Origin: Pseudomonadota bacterium
GTDB lineage: Bacteria > Pseudomonadota > Gammaproteobacteria > Burkholderiales > Burkholderiaceae_C
Direction: 5' to 3'
NCBI GenBank assembly: GCA_963204815.1
Contig: CAUJHQ010000061.1
Coordinates: 1 to 64,000 of the forward strand
DNA length: 64,000 bases
The notes below the pieces were generated by a model. That model ran no database searches and was not told the DNA's origin. It saw only the letters and a list, made by a program, of their open reading frames with translations. This document shows, in pieces, positions 42,410 to 51,101 of this stretch (within the stretch, counting starts at the first letter, position 1; each line of letters starts with the position of its first letter). The position numbers and the translations under genes were made by a program.

Positions 42410-43564
42410 ATGGTACTGACCGAAGATCAAAGAGCCCTGCAGGAGACCGCCCGCCGCTTTGCGCGCGAACGCCTGCTGCCCGACTACCAGAAGCGCGAGA
42501 AGGACGGCGGCCACCTCGACCGCGGCCTCGTCGCCGAGATGGGCCGCCTGGGCCTGCTGGGCGTGGACCTGCCGGAGGAATTCGGTGGCCTCGGCGTGGA
42601 CGCCGTCACCACCGGCCTCATCGCGGAAGAGCTCGCCTATGGCGACTTCAACGTCAGCGCGGTGCCGGTCGGCATCTCGCTGAACGCGGCCATCCTGATC
42701 CGCCACGCGCAGCCCGAGGTGGTGCGCGAGTGGGTGCCGAAGATGACGCGCGGCGAGGCCGTCGTCGCGATCTGCCTGACCGAACCGCGCGGCGGCTCCG
42801 ATGCGAGCAACCTCGCGCTGAAGGCGCGCAAGGACGGTGACCACTACGTCATCAACGGCGAGAAGACCTCGATCACCTTCGCCGACCGCGCCGACGCCTA
42901 CCTGATCTTCGCCCGCACCGGCCGGCCGGAGGAGGGCGCCAAGGGCGTCAGCGCGTTCTTCATCCCGTACGAGGGCACGAAGGGCATCTCGCGCACGAAG
43001 TTCGACGACGTCGGCAGCGCCGTCATCGGCCGCGGCTCGGTCTTCTTCGACGACGTGCGCGTGCCCGCCAGCCACCGCCTAGGCGACGAGGGCAAGGGCT
43101 TCACGCAGGTGATGCAGGGCTTCGACTACAGCCGCGCGCTGATCGGCCTGCAGTGCGTGGGTGCGGCGCAGGCCAGCCTGGACGAGGCCTGGGCCTATGC
43201 CAAGGAGCGCGAAGCCTTCGGCAAGCCGATCGGCCAGTTCCAGGGCGTGAGCTTCCCGCTCGCCGAGGGCGAGTCGCAGATCGAGGCGGTGCGCCAGCTC
43301 TGCTACCACGCGCTGGCGCTGCGCGACGCCGGGCTGCCGCACACGAAGGAAGCCGCCATGTGCAAGTGGATGGGTCCGCGCAACGCGTTCGACGTCATCC
43401 ACCAGTGCCTGCTGACCTTCGGCCACTACGGCTGGAGCAAGGACCTGCCGCACCAGCAGCGCATGCGCGACGTGATGGGCCTGGAGATCGGCGACGGCAC
43501 GGCGCAGATCATGAAGCTCATCATCGCGCGCGAACGCATCGGCCGCGCGGCGGTGCAGTACTGA
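42410..43564 (+). CDS. Acyl-CoA dehydrogenase with Asp base (AliB-like or LvaC-like)
   Basis: 384 residues. LGVDLPEEFGGLGVD, ICLTEPRGGSDASNLALKARKDGDHYVINGEKTSITFADRA, RVPASHRLGDEGKGFTQVMQGFDYSR and FGHYGWSKDLPHQQRMRDVMGLEIGDGTAQIMK. The C-terminal catalytic Glu (YEGT) is Asp (IGDGT). Similar sequences are annotated as cyclohexanecarboxyl-CoA dehydrogenase (AliB), which would suit the BadH/BadI pathway; the neighbouring kinase suggests an alternative, LvaC-like role. First gene of a five-gene operon. Confidence 0.88.
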   Translation: MVLTEDQRALQETARRFARERLLPDYQKREKDGGHLDRGLVAEMGRLGLLGVDLPEEFGGLGVDAVTTGLIAEELAYGDFNVSAVPVGISLNAAILIRHAQPEVVREWVPKMTRGEAVVAICLTEPRGGSDASNLALKARKDGDHYVINGEKTSITFADRADAYLIFARTGRPEEGAKGVSAFFIPYEGTKGISRTKFDDVGSAVIGRGSVFFDDVRVPASHRLGDEGKGFTQVMQGFDYSRALIGLQCVGAAQASLDEAWAYAKEREAFGKPIGQFQGVSFPLAEGESQIEAVRQLCYHALALRDAGLPHTKEAAMCKWMGPRNAFDVIHQCLLTFGHYGWSKDLPHQQRMRDVMGLEIGDGTAQIMKLIIARERIGRAAVQY

Positions 43565-43586
43565 CCTGACCCGGGGGAGCGCGGAC

Positions 43587-44459
43587 ATGCCGTACCAGTC
43601 GATCTACCGCCCCGGCCTCTTCGCCGGCCAGACCCTCATCGTCACCGGCGGCGGCAGCGGCATCGGCCGCTGCACGGCGCACGAACTGGCGTCGCTGGGC
43701 GCGCACGTCGCGCTCGTCGGCCGCAAGATCGAGAAGCTCGAGGCGGTGCGCGCCGAGATCACCGAAGACGGCGGCAGCGCCAGCTGCCACGTCGCCGACA
43801 TCCGCGAAGAGGCGATGGTGGTCCAGGTCATCGAGGACGTGCTGCGCGAGCGCGGCCGCATCGACGGCCTCGTCAACAACGCCGGCGGCCAGTACCGCAC
43901 GGCGATGAAGACGATTTCCACCAAGGGCTTCGAGGCGGTGGTGCGCAGCAACCTCACCGGCGGCTTCATCTTCATGCGGGAAACGTACAACCGCTGGATG
44001 GAAGCGCACGGCGGCGCCATCGTGAACATCATTGCCGACATCTGGGGCGGCTGGCCGGACTACGCCCACTCCGGCGCCGCGCGCGGCGGCATGCTCACGC
44101 TCAGCGAGACGGCGGCCTGCGAATGGGCCACCTCGGGCGTGCGCGTCAACTGCGTCGCGCCGAGCGGCATCGCCAGCAGCGGCTTCGACACCTACACGCC
44201 GGAAGCGAAGGCGAAGATCCTCGAGTTCCCGCCGCACGTGCCGCTGCAGCGCTACGGCACCGAGGCCGAAATCTCGTCGGCCATCGTCTACCTGCTGTCG
44301 CCTGCGGCGTCCTACATCACGGGCTCGTGCGTGCGGGTGGACGGCGGCACGCCGAACTTCAGGCCCACCTACTGGAAGCTGCAGCCGGTGCGCAACAACG
44401 TGCCGTACGAGGGCTTCCACCGCGCCGTGCTGCCCGACCTGCTGACCAAGGGCCTCTGA
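43587..44459 (+). CDS. SDR of the PECR/trans-2-enoyl-CoA reductase type
   Basis: 290 residues. VTGGGSGIGRCTAHELASLGAHVALVGRK, GLVNNAGGQY, IVNIIADIWGGWPDYAHSGAARGGMLTLSETAACEWATSGVRVNCVAPSGI and SYITGSCVRVDGG. The HSGAARGG segment replaces YxxxK exactly as in peroxisomal trans-2-enoyl-CoA reductase (HSGAARAG), which uses a different Tyr/Lys spacing. It therefore probably reduces an enoyl- or ketoacyl-CoA with NADPH. It precedes the phosphatase by 5 bp. Confidence 0.86.
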   Translation: MPYQSIYRPGLFAGQTLIVTGGGSGIGRCTAHELASLGAHVALVGRKIEKLEAVRAEITEDGGSASCHVADIREEAMVVQVIEDVLRERGRIDGLVNNAGGQYRTAMKTISTKGFEAVVRSNLTGGFIFMRETYNRWMEAHGGAIVNIIADIWGGWPDYAHSGAARGGMLTLSETAACEWATSGVRVNCVAPSGIASSGFDTYTPEAKAKILEFPPHVPLQRYGTEAEISSAIVYLLSPAASYITGSCVRVDGGTPNFRPTYWKLQPVRNNVPYEGFHRAVLPDLLTKGL

Positions 44460-44464
44460 GCGCC

Positions 44465-45058
44465 ATGCGGCTGACCCTGGTGCGCCACGGCCGACCCGAC
44501 GAGGGTGACACCGCCCGCCCGCACGACCCGCCGTTGCGCGCCGACGGCCGGCGCCAGGCGCAGGCCGTGGCGGCGCTGCTGGCCGGCGAGGGTGTCACGC
44601 GCGTCGTCGCCAGCCCGCTGTTGCGCGCCCACCAGACCGCCTTGCCGCTGGCCGAACGGCTGGGCCTGCCGGTCGACACCGTCGACGGCTGGGCCGAGGC
44701 CGACCGCCACCTCGCGCGCTACCGCAGCACCGAAACCCTGCGCGCGCAGGGCGAGGCCGAGTGGGCGCGCTTCCTCGCCGACCCCGTGCGCTACCTCGGC
44801 GGCGACCCCGAGGCCTTCCGCGCCGCCGTGCTCGGCGCGCTGCAGGTGTCGATCGACGGCGAGCGCGAGGCGCACGTCGCCGTCTTCACGCACGGCATGC
44901 CGATCAACGTGGTCTTGTCCCACGTGCTCGGCCTGTCGAAGATCATCCACTTCCAGCCGGGCTACGGCTCGGTGACGCGGCTGCGCGCCCGCAATGCCGA
45001 ACGCATCGGCGTGGTCAGCGTCAACGAGAGCGGCCACCACCAGCTTCCCCTCACATGA
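44465..45058 (+). CDS. Histidine phosphatase family protein (paralogue)
   Basis: 197 residues. LTLVRHGRPDEGD, ASPLLRAHQTALPLAERLG, VFTHGMPINVVLSHVLGLS. It shares ARYRSTETLRAQG and VVSVNESG with the protein at 7730, identifying a cluster-specific subfamily. Being sandwiched between an SDR and an acyl-CoA kinase-like gene (ATGA overlap with the kinase), it could dephosphorylate a phospho-acyl intermediate, but this is speculation. Confidence 0.87.
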   Translation: MRLTLVRHGRPDEGDTARPHDPPLRADGRRQAQAVAALLAGEGVTRVVASPLLRAHQTALPLAERLGLPVDTVDGWAEADRHLARYRSTETLRAQGEAEWARFLADPVRYLGGDPEAFRAAVLGALQVSIDGEREAHVAVFTHGMPINVVLSHVLGLSKIIHFQPGYGSVTRLRARNAERIGVVSVNESGHHQLPLT

Positions 45059-46086
45059 ACCCGATCGGCGACGACACCACCCTGGCCGCCCGCGTGGCCG
45101 ACTACCTGAGCCGCCAGGTCGGCCATGCCGTCACCGTGGGCCGCATCAAGCGCTTCCCGGTCGGTTTCTCCTGGCTGACCTTCGCGGTGCCGGTGTCCGG
45201 CCTGAAGGGGCCGGGCGACGCGCAGGAACTGATCCTGCGCCTGGGCCCCGACTACGGCCTCTTCGCACCCTACAGTGCCGGCCCGCAGGTGATGGCGATG
45301 CAGTCGCTCGAAGGCAGTGCCGTGCCGCTGCCGCGCGCCTTCTGGAGCAGCGACGACCCGGCCATCCTGGGCGCGCCCTTCATGTTCTGCGAGAAGGTCT
45401 CGGGCGATGCCGTCGTGCCCTGGGTGTCGGCCAGCGAGCCGCCGCTGGACGAAGGCTACCGCCGCCGCCTGGGCACCGACTTCATCGACGCGCTGGCGGC
45501 GCTGCACCGCGTGCGCTGGCAGGACAAGCCGATCGCCGCGCTCGCCGACGGCATCACCGCCGAGAACGCCGCGCAACGCAACGTCGAGCTCTACGAACGC
45601 CTGATCGAAGGCTGGGCGATGCGGCCCTACCCGCTGGCCGAGTGGGGCATCCGTTGGCTCAAGCGCCACAACCCGGTGGCGCCGCGCGTGACCATCGTGC
45701 ACGGCGACTACCGCACCGGCAACTTCCTGGAGCAGGGCGGCCACATCACGTCCATCCTCGACTGGGAACTCGTGCACCTGGGCGATCCGCACGAGGACCT
45801 GGCCTGGGTCAGCCTGCCGATGTACATGGGCGGCAGCAAGTACCTGTGCCGGCTCTGCGAGCCCGAGTGGTTCTACGAGCGTTACGCCGAGCAGTCGGGT
45901 ATCGCCGTCTCGATGGCGTCGGTGCGCTACTACCAGGTGTTCTCGCTGCTCAAGCTGGCGGCCACCCACATGGCGGCGGCGCGCTGCTTCGAGGAAGGCC
46001 GCTTCAACGACATGCGCATGCCGGCGATGGGCAGCCAGATCGCCACCTGCCTGCGCCAGATGGACAAGCTCATCGAGGCCGCCTAG
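45055..46086 (+). CDS. APH-fold phosphotransferase (LvaA-like)
   Basis: 343 residues. PVGFSWLTFAV and LILRLGPDYGLF form the N-lobe, VTIVHGDYRTGNFL is the catalytic HGDxxxxN motif and ITSILDWELVHLGDPHEDLAWV the metal-binding motif. This is the kinase family of LvaA and the ACAD10/11 N-terminal domain. The small protein encoded next resembles the partner arrangement LvaA-LvaB. Only moderately similar to the kinase at 38289, so the two likely treat different hydroxyacyl-CoAs. Confidence 0.86.
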   Translation: MNPIGDDTTLAARVADYLSRQVGHAVTVGRIKRFPVGFSWLTFAVPVSGLKGPGDAQELILRLGPDYGLFAPYSAGPQVMAMQSLEGSAVPLPRAFWSSDDPAILGAPFMFCEKVSGDAVVPWVSASEPPLDEGYRRRLGTDFIDALAALHRVRWQDKPIAALADGITAENAAQRNVELYERLIEGWAMRPYPLAEWGIRWLKRHNPVAPRVTIVHGDYRTGNFLEQGGHITSILDWELVHLGDPHEDLAWVSLPMYMGGSKYLCRLCEPEWFYERYAEQSGIAVSMASVRYYQVFSLLKLAATHMAAARCFEEGRFNDMRMPAMGSQIATCLRQMDKLIEAA

Positions 46087-46095
46087 ACCATCGCC

Positions 46096-46542
46096 ATGAA
46101 CAACTCATTCACCCGCCTGATCGACGGCATGTGCGCCACGCTGCGTGCCGAGGTGCTGACCCGCCTGGACGACGAATTCGCGCGTGGCCAGGTCTTCGGC
46201 GTCATCAACCTGCTGAACACCTTCAAGGTGCGCGCCGACTGGTCGGCGGGCTTCCTGATGCAGCAGCTGGCCGCCCAGCAGGAGGCCTTCGACGCGCTGG
46301 CGAAGCTGCCCGGCGCGCCGGCGCTGCCGCAGGCGCCCCTGCCGCCGGTAACGCCGATCGCCGAGCTGCTGGCGCGGCGCGACGAGGGCAACCGCGCCAT
46401 CGTCGAGCTGCTGCACGCCGAGACGCTGCCCGAGGGCGCCGAAGCCGTGCTGCGCCGCGCCATGCGCGCCGAGGTCGACCTCGAACTGAAGAACTCGCCA
46501 CGGCCGCTGTTCGCCGAAATGTCGAGCGGCCGAGAGGGTTGA
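46096..46542 (+). CDS. Small helical protein, possible kinase partner (LvaB-like position)
   Basis: A 148-residue protein of unknown function. It is predicted almost all-helical apart from a Pro/Ala-rich linker (PGAPALPQAPLPPVTPI) near residue 75-90. No signal peptide or membrane helix. The C-terminal helix AEAVLRRAMRAEVDLELKNSP is charged. It starts 9 bp after an APH-fold kinase, in the same place as LvaB, the small hypothetical partner required by LvaA in the levulinate pathway. Functional analogy is from position and size only; I cannot confirm homology by eye. Confidence 0.75.
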   Translation: MNNSFTRLIDGMCATLRAEVLTRLDDEFARGQVFGVINLLNTFKVRADWSAGFLMQQLAAQQEAFDALAKLPGAPALPQAPLPPVTPIAELLARRDEGNRAIVELLHAETLPEGAEAVLRRAMRAEVDLELKNSPRPLFAEMSSGREG

Positions 46543-46622
46543 AGCCCGCCCGCCGTGTGTGCGCTGCCGTCACAGCTGCCGTGAAGTCAGCGCCAGCGGG
46601 CCCGCCATCGGGGTCGCCCCCG

Positions 46623-46680
46623 TTGACAGCCTCGTTCCACGCGTTAGTCTTCCATCCATACAGTACGCTAGTGAAATAAC
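46623..46680 (+). promoter_or_regulatory. Promoter and operator of the second Liv operon
   Basis: TTGACA (46623-46628), a 16-bp spacer to TAGTCT (46645-46650), and then the operator CATACAGTACGCTAGTGAAA (from 46657), nearly identical to the site at 21262 (ATACAGTACGGTAGTGAACT). The 174-bp gap contains nothing else I recognise. Confidence 0.65.
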
Positions 46681-46716
46681 TAGCTCCCACCGCCCGCCCC
46701 GAACCGGAGACAAGCC

Positions 46717-47916
46717 ATGTCGAACATCACCCGCCGCGGCGCTGCCGCGGCCGCCGCCCTCGCGCTTGCCGCGCCGCTTGCGTTCGCGCAGGCTTCCGGC
46801 CCCATCAAGGTCGGCGTGCTGACCATCGACAGCGGCCCGTTCGCCGCCTACGCCAACCTGATCGAGCAGGGCGCCAAGACCGCGGCCGCCATCCTGAACG
46901 CCGAAGGCGGTGCCAACGGCCGCAAGTTCGAGGTCGTCGTCCAGGCCCACAGCGGCACGCCCGCGGCGGCCGTTGCCGCCGCCACGCGCCTGGTGCAGCA
47001 GAGCGGCGTGAGCCTGCTGCTGGGCCAGACGCTCAGCTCGCACTCGCTGGCGCTGGTGCCCAAGCTGGCCGACCTGAACGTCATCTTCATCGACCACTAC
47101 GCCCAGAGCATGGAGCTGATGGGCAAGGGCTGCACGCCGAACTACTTCCGCGTCAACACGCCGGACGGCGTCATCACGAAGGTGATGGAGGATTACGTCA
47201 AGAGCACCGGCGCGAAGACCTGGAACCTGATCTCGCCCGACTACGCCTCCGGCCACAGCTTCAGCAAGTCGTTCCAGGGCCTGGTCGGCTCGATGGGCGG
47301 CAACGTGCAGCAGAACCTGTTCGCACCGATCGGCACTTCCGACTTCGGCACCCACATCTCGCAGCTGTCGAAGCCGGCCGATGCGATCATGGTCACGCTG
47401 TTCATGAGCGACGGCCAGTCCTTCGCCAAGCAGGCCAAGCAGTTCGGCCTGTTCGACAAGTACAAGGTGGTGCTGGGCAACGGCTTCGCCACCGACTTCC
47501 AGCTCGACGCCCACGGCGACAACGTGTTGGGCGTGGTCAACAACCTCAGCTGGACGGCCGACCTGCCGGGCGAGCGCAACGCCAAGTACGTGAAGGAGTT
47601 CGTGCTCGCGACCAAGCGCTTCCCGTTCTACACCGACGCCGACGTGATGGCCGCGCTGGAAGTGTTCCGCGCCGGCGTCGTGAAGGCCGGCTCGACCGAT
47701 GCCGCGAAGGTGCGCAAGGCCCTCGAGGGCCTGAAGATCGACATGATCTTCGGCAAGGGCATCGAGATGCGCGCCGCCGACCACCACCTGATCCGCCAGG
47801 CCGGCATGGCCCAGGTGGTGAAGAGCCCGGGCGGCAAGAACGTCTTCGTGATGAAGGCGGTGAAGTCCGGCCCCGAGATCTACCCGGCGCCGAACCCGGA
47901 GTGCAAGGCCCAGTAA
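46717..47916 (+). CDS. ABC transporter substrate-binding protein, tandem copy A
   Basis: 399 residues. Signal MSNITRRGAAAAAALALAAPLAFAQ with a twin Arg and cleavage after AFA. Mature protein begins ASGPIKVGVLTIDSGPFAAYANLIEQGAKTAAAILNAEGG, a LivK-like Peripla_BP_6 domain. It has the same length as the next gene, and long identical stretches such as NLFAPIGTSDFG. A tandem duplication for two related ligands is likely. GGAGA precedes the ATG. Confidence 0.93.
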   Translation: MSNITRRGAAAAAALALAAPLAFAQASGPIKVGVLTIDSGPFAAYANLIEQGAKTAAAILNAEGGANGRKFEVVVQAHSGTPAAAVAAATRLVQQSGVSLLLGQTLSSHSLALVPKLADLNVIFIDHYAQSMELMGKGCTPNYFRVNTPDGVITKVMEDYVKSTGAKTWNLISPDYASGHSFSKSFQGLVGSMGGNVQQNLFAPIGTSDFGTHISQLSKPADAIMVTLFMSDGQSFAKQAKQFGLFDKYKVVLGNGFATDFQLDAHGDNVLGVVNNLSWTADLPGERNAKYVKEFVLATKRFPFYTDADVMAALEVFRAGVVKAGSTDAAKVRKALEGLKIDMIFGKGIEMRAADHHLIRQAGMAQVVKSPGGKNVFVMKAVKSGPEIYPAPNPECKAQ

Positions 47917-47981
47917 GCCTGCCGCGCCCGCCCGCGAAACCCGGGGCGGCGCGCACCGCCGCCCCTGCACCCGGAGACCTC

Positions 47982-49181
47982 ATGTCGTACCTCACCCGCC
48001 GCGGCGCCGTCGCGGCCGCCGCCTTCGCCCTCGCCGCGCCGCGCGCGTTCGCGCAGGCGTCCGGCCCCATCAAGGTCGGCCTGCTGACCATCGACAGCGG
48101 CCCCTTCGCCACCTACGCGAACCTGATCGACCAGGGCGCGAAGACGGCGGCGGCGATCCTCAACGCCGACGGCGGCGCCGCCGGCCGCAAGTTCGAGATC
48201 GTCACGCAGGCCCACAACGGCACGCCGGCGGCCGCCGTGGCGGCGGCCACGCGGCTGGTGCAGCAGGGCGGCGTCAGCCTGATCCTCGGCCAGACGCTCA
48301 GCTCGCACTCGCTGGCGCTGGTGCCCAAGCTGACGGACCTGAACGTGCTGTTCATCGACCACTACGCCGAGAGCACCGACCTGATGGGCAAGGGCTGCCA
48401 CCCGAACTACTTCCGGGTCAGCACGCCGCATGCGGTGACGACGAAGCTGATGGAAGACTTCGTCAAGTCCAGCGGCGTCAAGAGCTGGAACCTGATCACG
48501 CCCGACTACGCGTCGGGCCACAGCCTGAGCAAGTCGTTCCAGGCGCTGGTCGGTTCGCTCGGCGGCACGGTGCAGCAGAACCTGTTCGCACCGATCGGCA
48601 CCTCGGACTTCGGCTCCTACATCTCGCAGCTGTCCAAGCCGGCCGACGGCCTGCTCGTCGCGCTGTTCATGAGCGACGGCCAGTCCTTCGCGAAGCAGGC
48701 CAAGCAGTTCGGCCTGTTCGACAAGTTCAAGCTCGTGCTCGGCGCCGGCTTCGCCACCGACTTCCAGCTCGAGGCGCACGGCGACAACGTGCTGGGCGTC
48801 GTCAACTCGCTCAGCTGGACGCCGGAACTGCCGGGCGAGCGCAACGCACGCTACGTCAAGGAATTCGAGCAGATCGCCAAGCGGCGCCCGTTCTACACCG
48901 ACGCCGACATCATGGCCGCGCTCGAGTCCTACCGCGCCGGCGTGGTGAAGGCCGGCTCGACCGACCCCGCGAAGGTGCGCAAGGCGCTGGAAGGCCTGAA
49001 GATCGACATGATCTTCGGCAGCGCCGTCGAGATGCGTGCCGCCGACCACCACCTGATCCGCCAGCACGGCATGGCCCAGGTGGTGAAGGGCGCGGGCGGC
49101 AGGAACGCCTTCGTCATGAAGGCGGTGAAGCCCGGTGCCGAGCTCTACCCGGCACCGAACCCCGAGTGCAAGGTCGCCTGA
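47982..49181 (+). CDS. ABC transporter substrate-binding protein, tandem copy B
   Basis: 399 residues, start at 47982 with CCGGAGA upstream (not the 426-codon track ORF). Signal MSYLTRRGAVAAAAFALAAPRAFAQ, then ASGPIKVGLLTIDSGPFATYANLIDQGAKTAAAILNADGG. Clearly a duplicate of the gene 65 bp upstream. Differences cluster in NVLFIDHYAESTDLMGKGCHPNYFRVSTPHAV and around the second lobe, suggesting altered ligand specificity. The end ELYPAPNPECKVA is shared by both copies, and a similar PPSPECKM ends the protein at 59929. Confidence 0.93.
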   Translation: MSYLTRRGAVAAAAFALAAPRAFAQASGPIKVGLLTIDSGPFATYANLIDQGAKTAAAILNADGGAAGRKFEIVTQAHNGTPAAAVAAATRLVQQGGVSLILGQTLSSHSLALVPKLTDLNVLFIDHYAESTDLMGKGCHPNYFRVSTPHAVTTKLMEDFVKSSGVKSWNLITPDYASGHSLSKSFQALVGSLGGTVQQNLFAPIGTSDFGSYISQLSKPADGLLVALFMSDGQSFAKQAKQFGLFDKFKLVLGAGFATDFQLEAHGDNVLGVVNSLSWTPELPGERNARYVKEFEQIAKRRPFYTDADIMAALESYRAGVVKAGSTDPAKVRKALEGLKIDMIFGSAVEMRAADHHLIRQHGMAQVVKGAGGRNAFVMKAVKPGAELYPAPNPECKVA

Positions 49182-49206
49182 CCCGCAACGCCAAGGAAAC
49201 CGCAGC

Positions 49207-50079
49207 GTGGACTTCGCGCAACTCTTCAGCGTCGCACAGCTGGCCAACGCTCTCGCGCTGGCCAGCCTGCTGACCATCCTGGCCAGCGGCCTGGCCCTGA
49301 TCTTCGGCCTTCGCGACGTGATGAACTTCGGTCACGGCGCGCTGTACATGCTGGGGGCCTACCTCGGCTACAGCGTCGGCCAGCAGTTCAGCTTCTGGGC
49401 CGCGCTGGTCATCGTGCCGCTGATCCTGGCCGGCGTGGGCGTGGCCTTCGAGCTCGCCGTGCTGCGGCCGCTGCAGAAGCGCTCGCACATGGACGTGGCA
49501 CTCGTCACCTTCGGCCTCGCGCTGATCATCGGCCCGATGGTGCACAAGATCTGGGGCACCGCGCCGCTGTCGGTGGAGCCGCCGGCGGTGCTGGCCGGCT
49601 CGGTCAGCGTGCTGGGCACGATGTACCCGGTGTACCGGCTGTTCCTCATCGGCATCGGCTTCGGCACCTGCCTGGCGCTGGCCGGCTGGCTGAAGTACAC
49701 GCGGGTGGGCATGCACACGCGGGCGGTCAGCCAGCAGCCGCACGTGGCGCGCATGATGGGCGTCAACACCGACCGGCTTAGCCTGCTCGTCGTCTGCATG
49801 GGCACCGGCTTCGCCGGGCTGGCCGGGGTGCTGGCCGGTCCCTACCTCTCGGTCGACCCCGGCATGGGCGCGACCATCCTCATCAGCTGCCTGATCGTCG
49901 TCGTGATCGGGGGGCTGGGCAGCATCGGCGGCGCCATCGCGGCGGCGTTCGTCTACGGCTTCATCCAGGTCATCGGCACGGTGCTGTTCCCGTCGCTGGC
50001 GGTGCTGGCGCCGTACCTGCTGCTGTTCTTCGTGCTGCTGTGGCGACCGCAGGGCTTCGGCCGCGGCCGGGTGTCGTGA
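49207..50079 (+). CDS. livH: Branched-chain-type ABC transporter permease LivH
   Basis: 290 residues, start GTG at 49207 with AAGGAAA upstream. LASLLTILASGLALIFGLRDVMNFGHGALYMLGAYLGYSV carries the LivH motif NFGHG. VVVIGGLGSIGGAIAAAFVYGFIQ is the cytoplasmic coupling loop. The track ORF adds 24 unsupported residues. It is coupled to livM by a TGATG overlap. Confidence 0.93.
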   Translation: MDFAQLFSVAQLANALALASLLTILASGLALIFGLRDVMNFGHGALYMLGAYLGYSVGQQFSFWAALVIVPLILAGVGVAFELAVLRPLQKRSHMDVALVTFGLALIIGPMVHKIWGTAPLSVEPPAVLAGSVSVLGTMYPVYRLFLIGIGFGTCLALAGWLKYTRVGMHTRAVSQQPHVARMMGVNTDRLSLLVVCMGTGFAGLAGVLAGPYLSVDPGMGATILISCLIVVVIGGLGSIGGAIAAAFVYGFIQVIGTVLFPSLAVLAPYLLLFFVLLWRPQGFGRGRVS

Positions 50080-51101
50080 TGAGTGCTGTACAAGGTTCCC
50101 TCCCGTCCGCCGCGTCCGCCAGCACCGGCCGCGCGCCGTGGCTGCGGCCGGCACTGCTGGCCGGGCTGGTGGTGGCGGTGGCCGGCATCTTCCTGCCGGC
50201 GCTGTTCACCAACACCTACTACCTGGGCATGCTGATCAACGGCATGGTGCTCGGCGTGGCCGCGGTGGGCATCGGCTTCCTGATGTACCAGTGCGGGCTC
50301 GTGATGTTCGGCGTCGCCGCCTTCATCGGCCTGCCGGCCTACCTGGTGGGCATCGGGTCGGCGCAGTTCGGCCTCGGGCTCGGCGCCGCGGTGCTGTTCG
50401 CGCTGGCCGGCAGCACGCTGTTCGCGGCGCTGGTGGGCTTGCTCGTCGTGCGCGCGCGGCCGCTGCCGTTCACGATGCTGACGCTGGCGCTGGCGCAGAT
50501 GCTCAAGCAGGTGACGATGCTGCAGTCGATGCGCCCGCTGACCGGCGGCGACGACGGCCTCACGATGACCTTCAACGGCAGCTTCCTCGGCCTCACGCAG
50601 GCCGAGCTGGGCAAGGCGGCGAGCTTCTGGCCGCTGGCCTGGCTGTCGCTGTGCGCGGTGGTGCTGGTGGTGTGGCTGGTGTCGAGCTCGCGCTTCGGCC
50701 AGGTGCTGCGCGCCACGCAGGCCAACGAGGAGCGCATGCGCTTCTCCGGCTTCAACACCTACTGGCCGCGTGTCGCTGCGTTCACGCTGGCGTCCCTGCT
50801 GGTGTCGGTGTCGGGCGTGCTGACGGCGCTGAACAGCGCCTTCGCATCGCCCGAGCTGCTCGACTTCGCGACCGGCGGCCACGCCCTGGTGGCGATGCTC
50901 GTCGGCGGCGCCGCCAACGTGCTGGGGCCGCTGCTCGGCGCGCTGCTCTACACCTGGGGCCAGAGCGCGTTCGGCGCCACCGGCTACCTGGAGCTGCTGA
51001 CCGGCGTGGCGGTCGTCTTCATGATCTGCGCGTTCCCGAAGGGCGCGATGGGCTTCGTGCTGCAGCTGTTCGGCCTGCTGCGCGGCCGCGGGAGGAAGTA
51101 G
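50079..51101 (+). CDS. livM: Branched-chain-type ABC transporter permease LivM
   Basis: 340 residues starting MSAVQGSLPSAASASTGRAP, with ten or so hydrophobic helices. FLMYQCGLVMFGVAAFIGLPAYLVG replaces the more usual SLGH motif, and MLTLALAQMLKQVTMLQS and ATQANEERMRFSGFNTYWPRV (EAA-like loop) are LivM features. It directly abuts livG. Confidence 0.92.
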   Translation: MSAVQGSLPSAASASTGRAPWLRPALLAGLVVAVAGIFLPALFTNTYYLGMLINGMVLGVAAVGIGFLMYQCGLVMFGVAAFIGLPAYLVGIGSAQFGLGLGAAVLFALAGSTLFAALVGLLVVRARPLPFTMLTLALAQMLKQVTMLQSMRPLTGGDDGLTMTFNGSFLGLTQAELGKAASFWPLAWLSLCAVVLVVWLVSSSRFGQVLRATQANEERMRFSGFNTYWPRVAAFTLASLLVSVSGVLTALNSAFASPELLDFATGGHALVAMLVGGAANVLGPLLGALLYTWGQSAFGATGYLELLTGVAVVFMICAFPKGAMGFVLQLFGLLRGRGRK

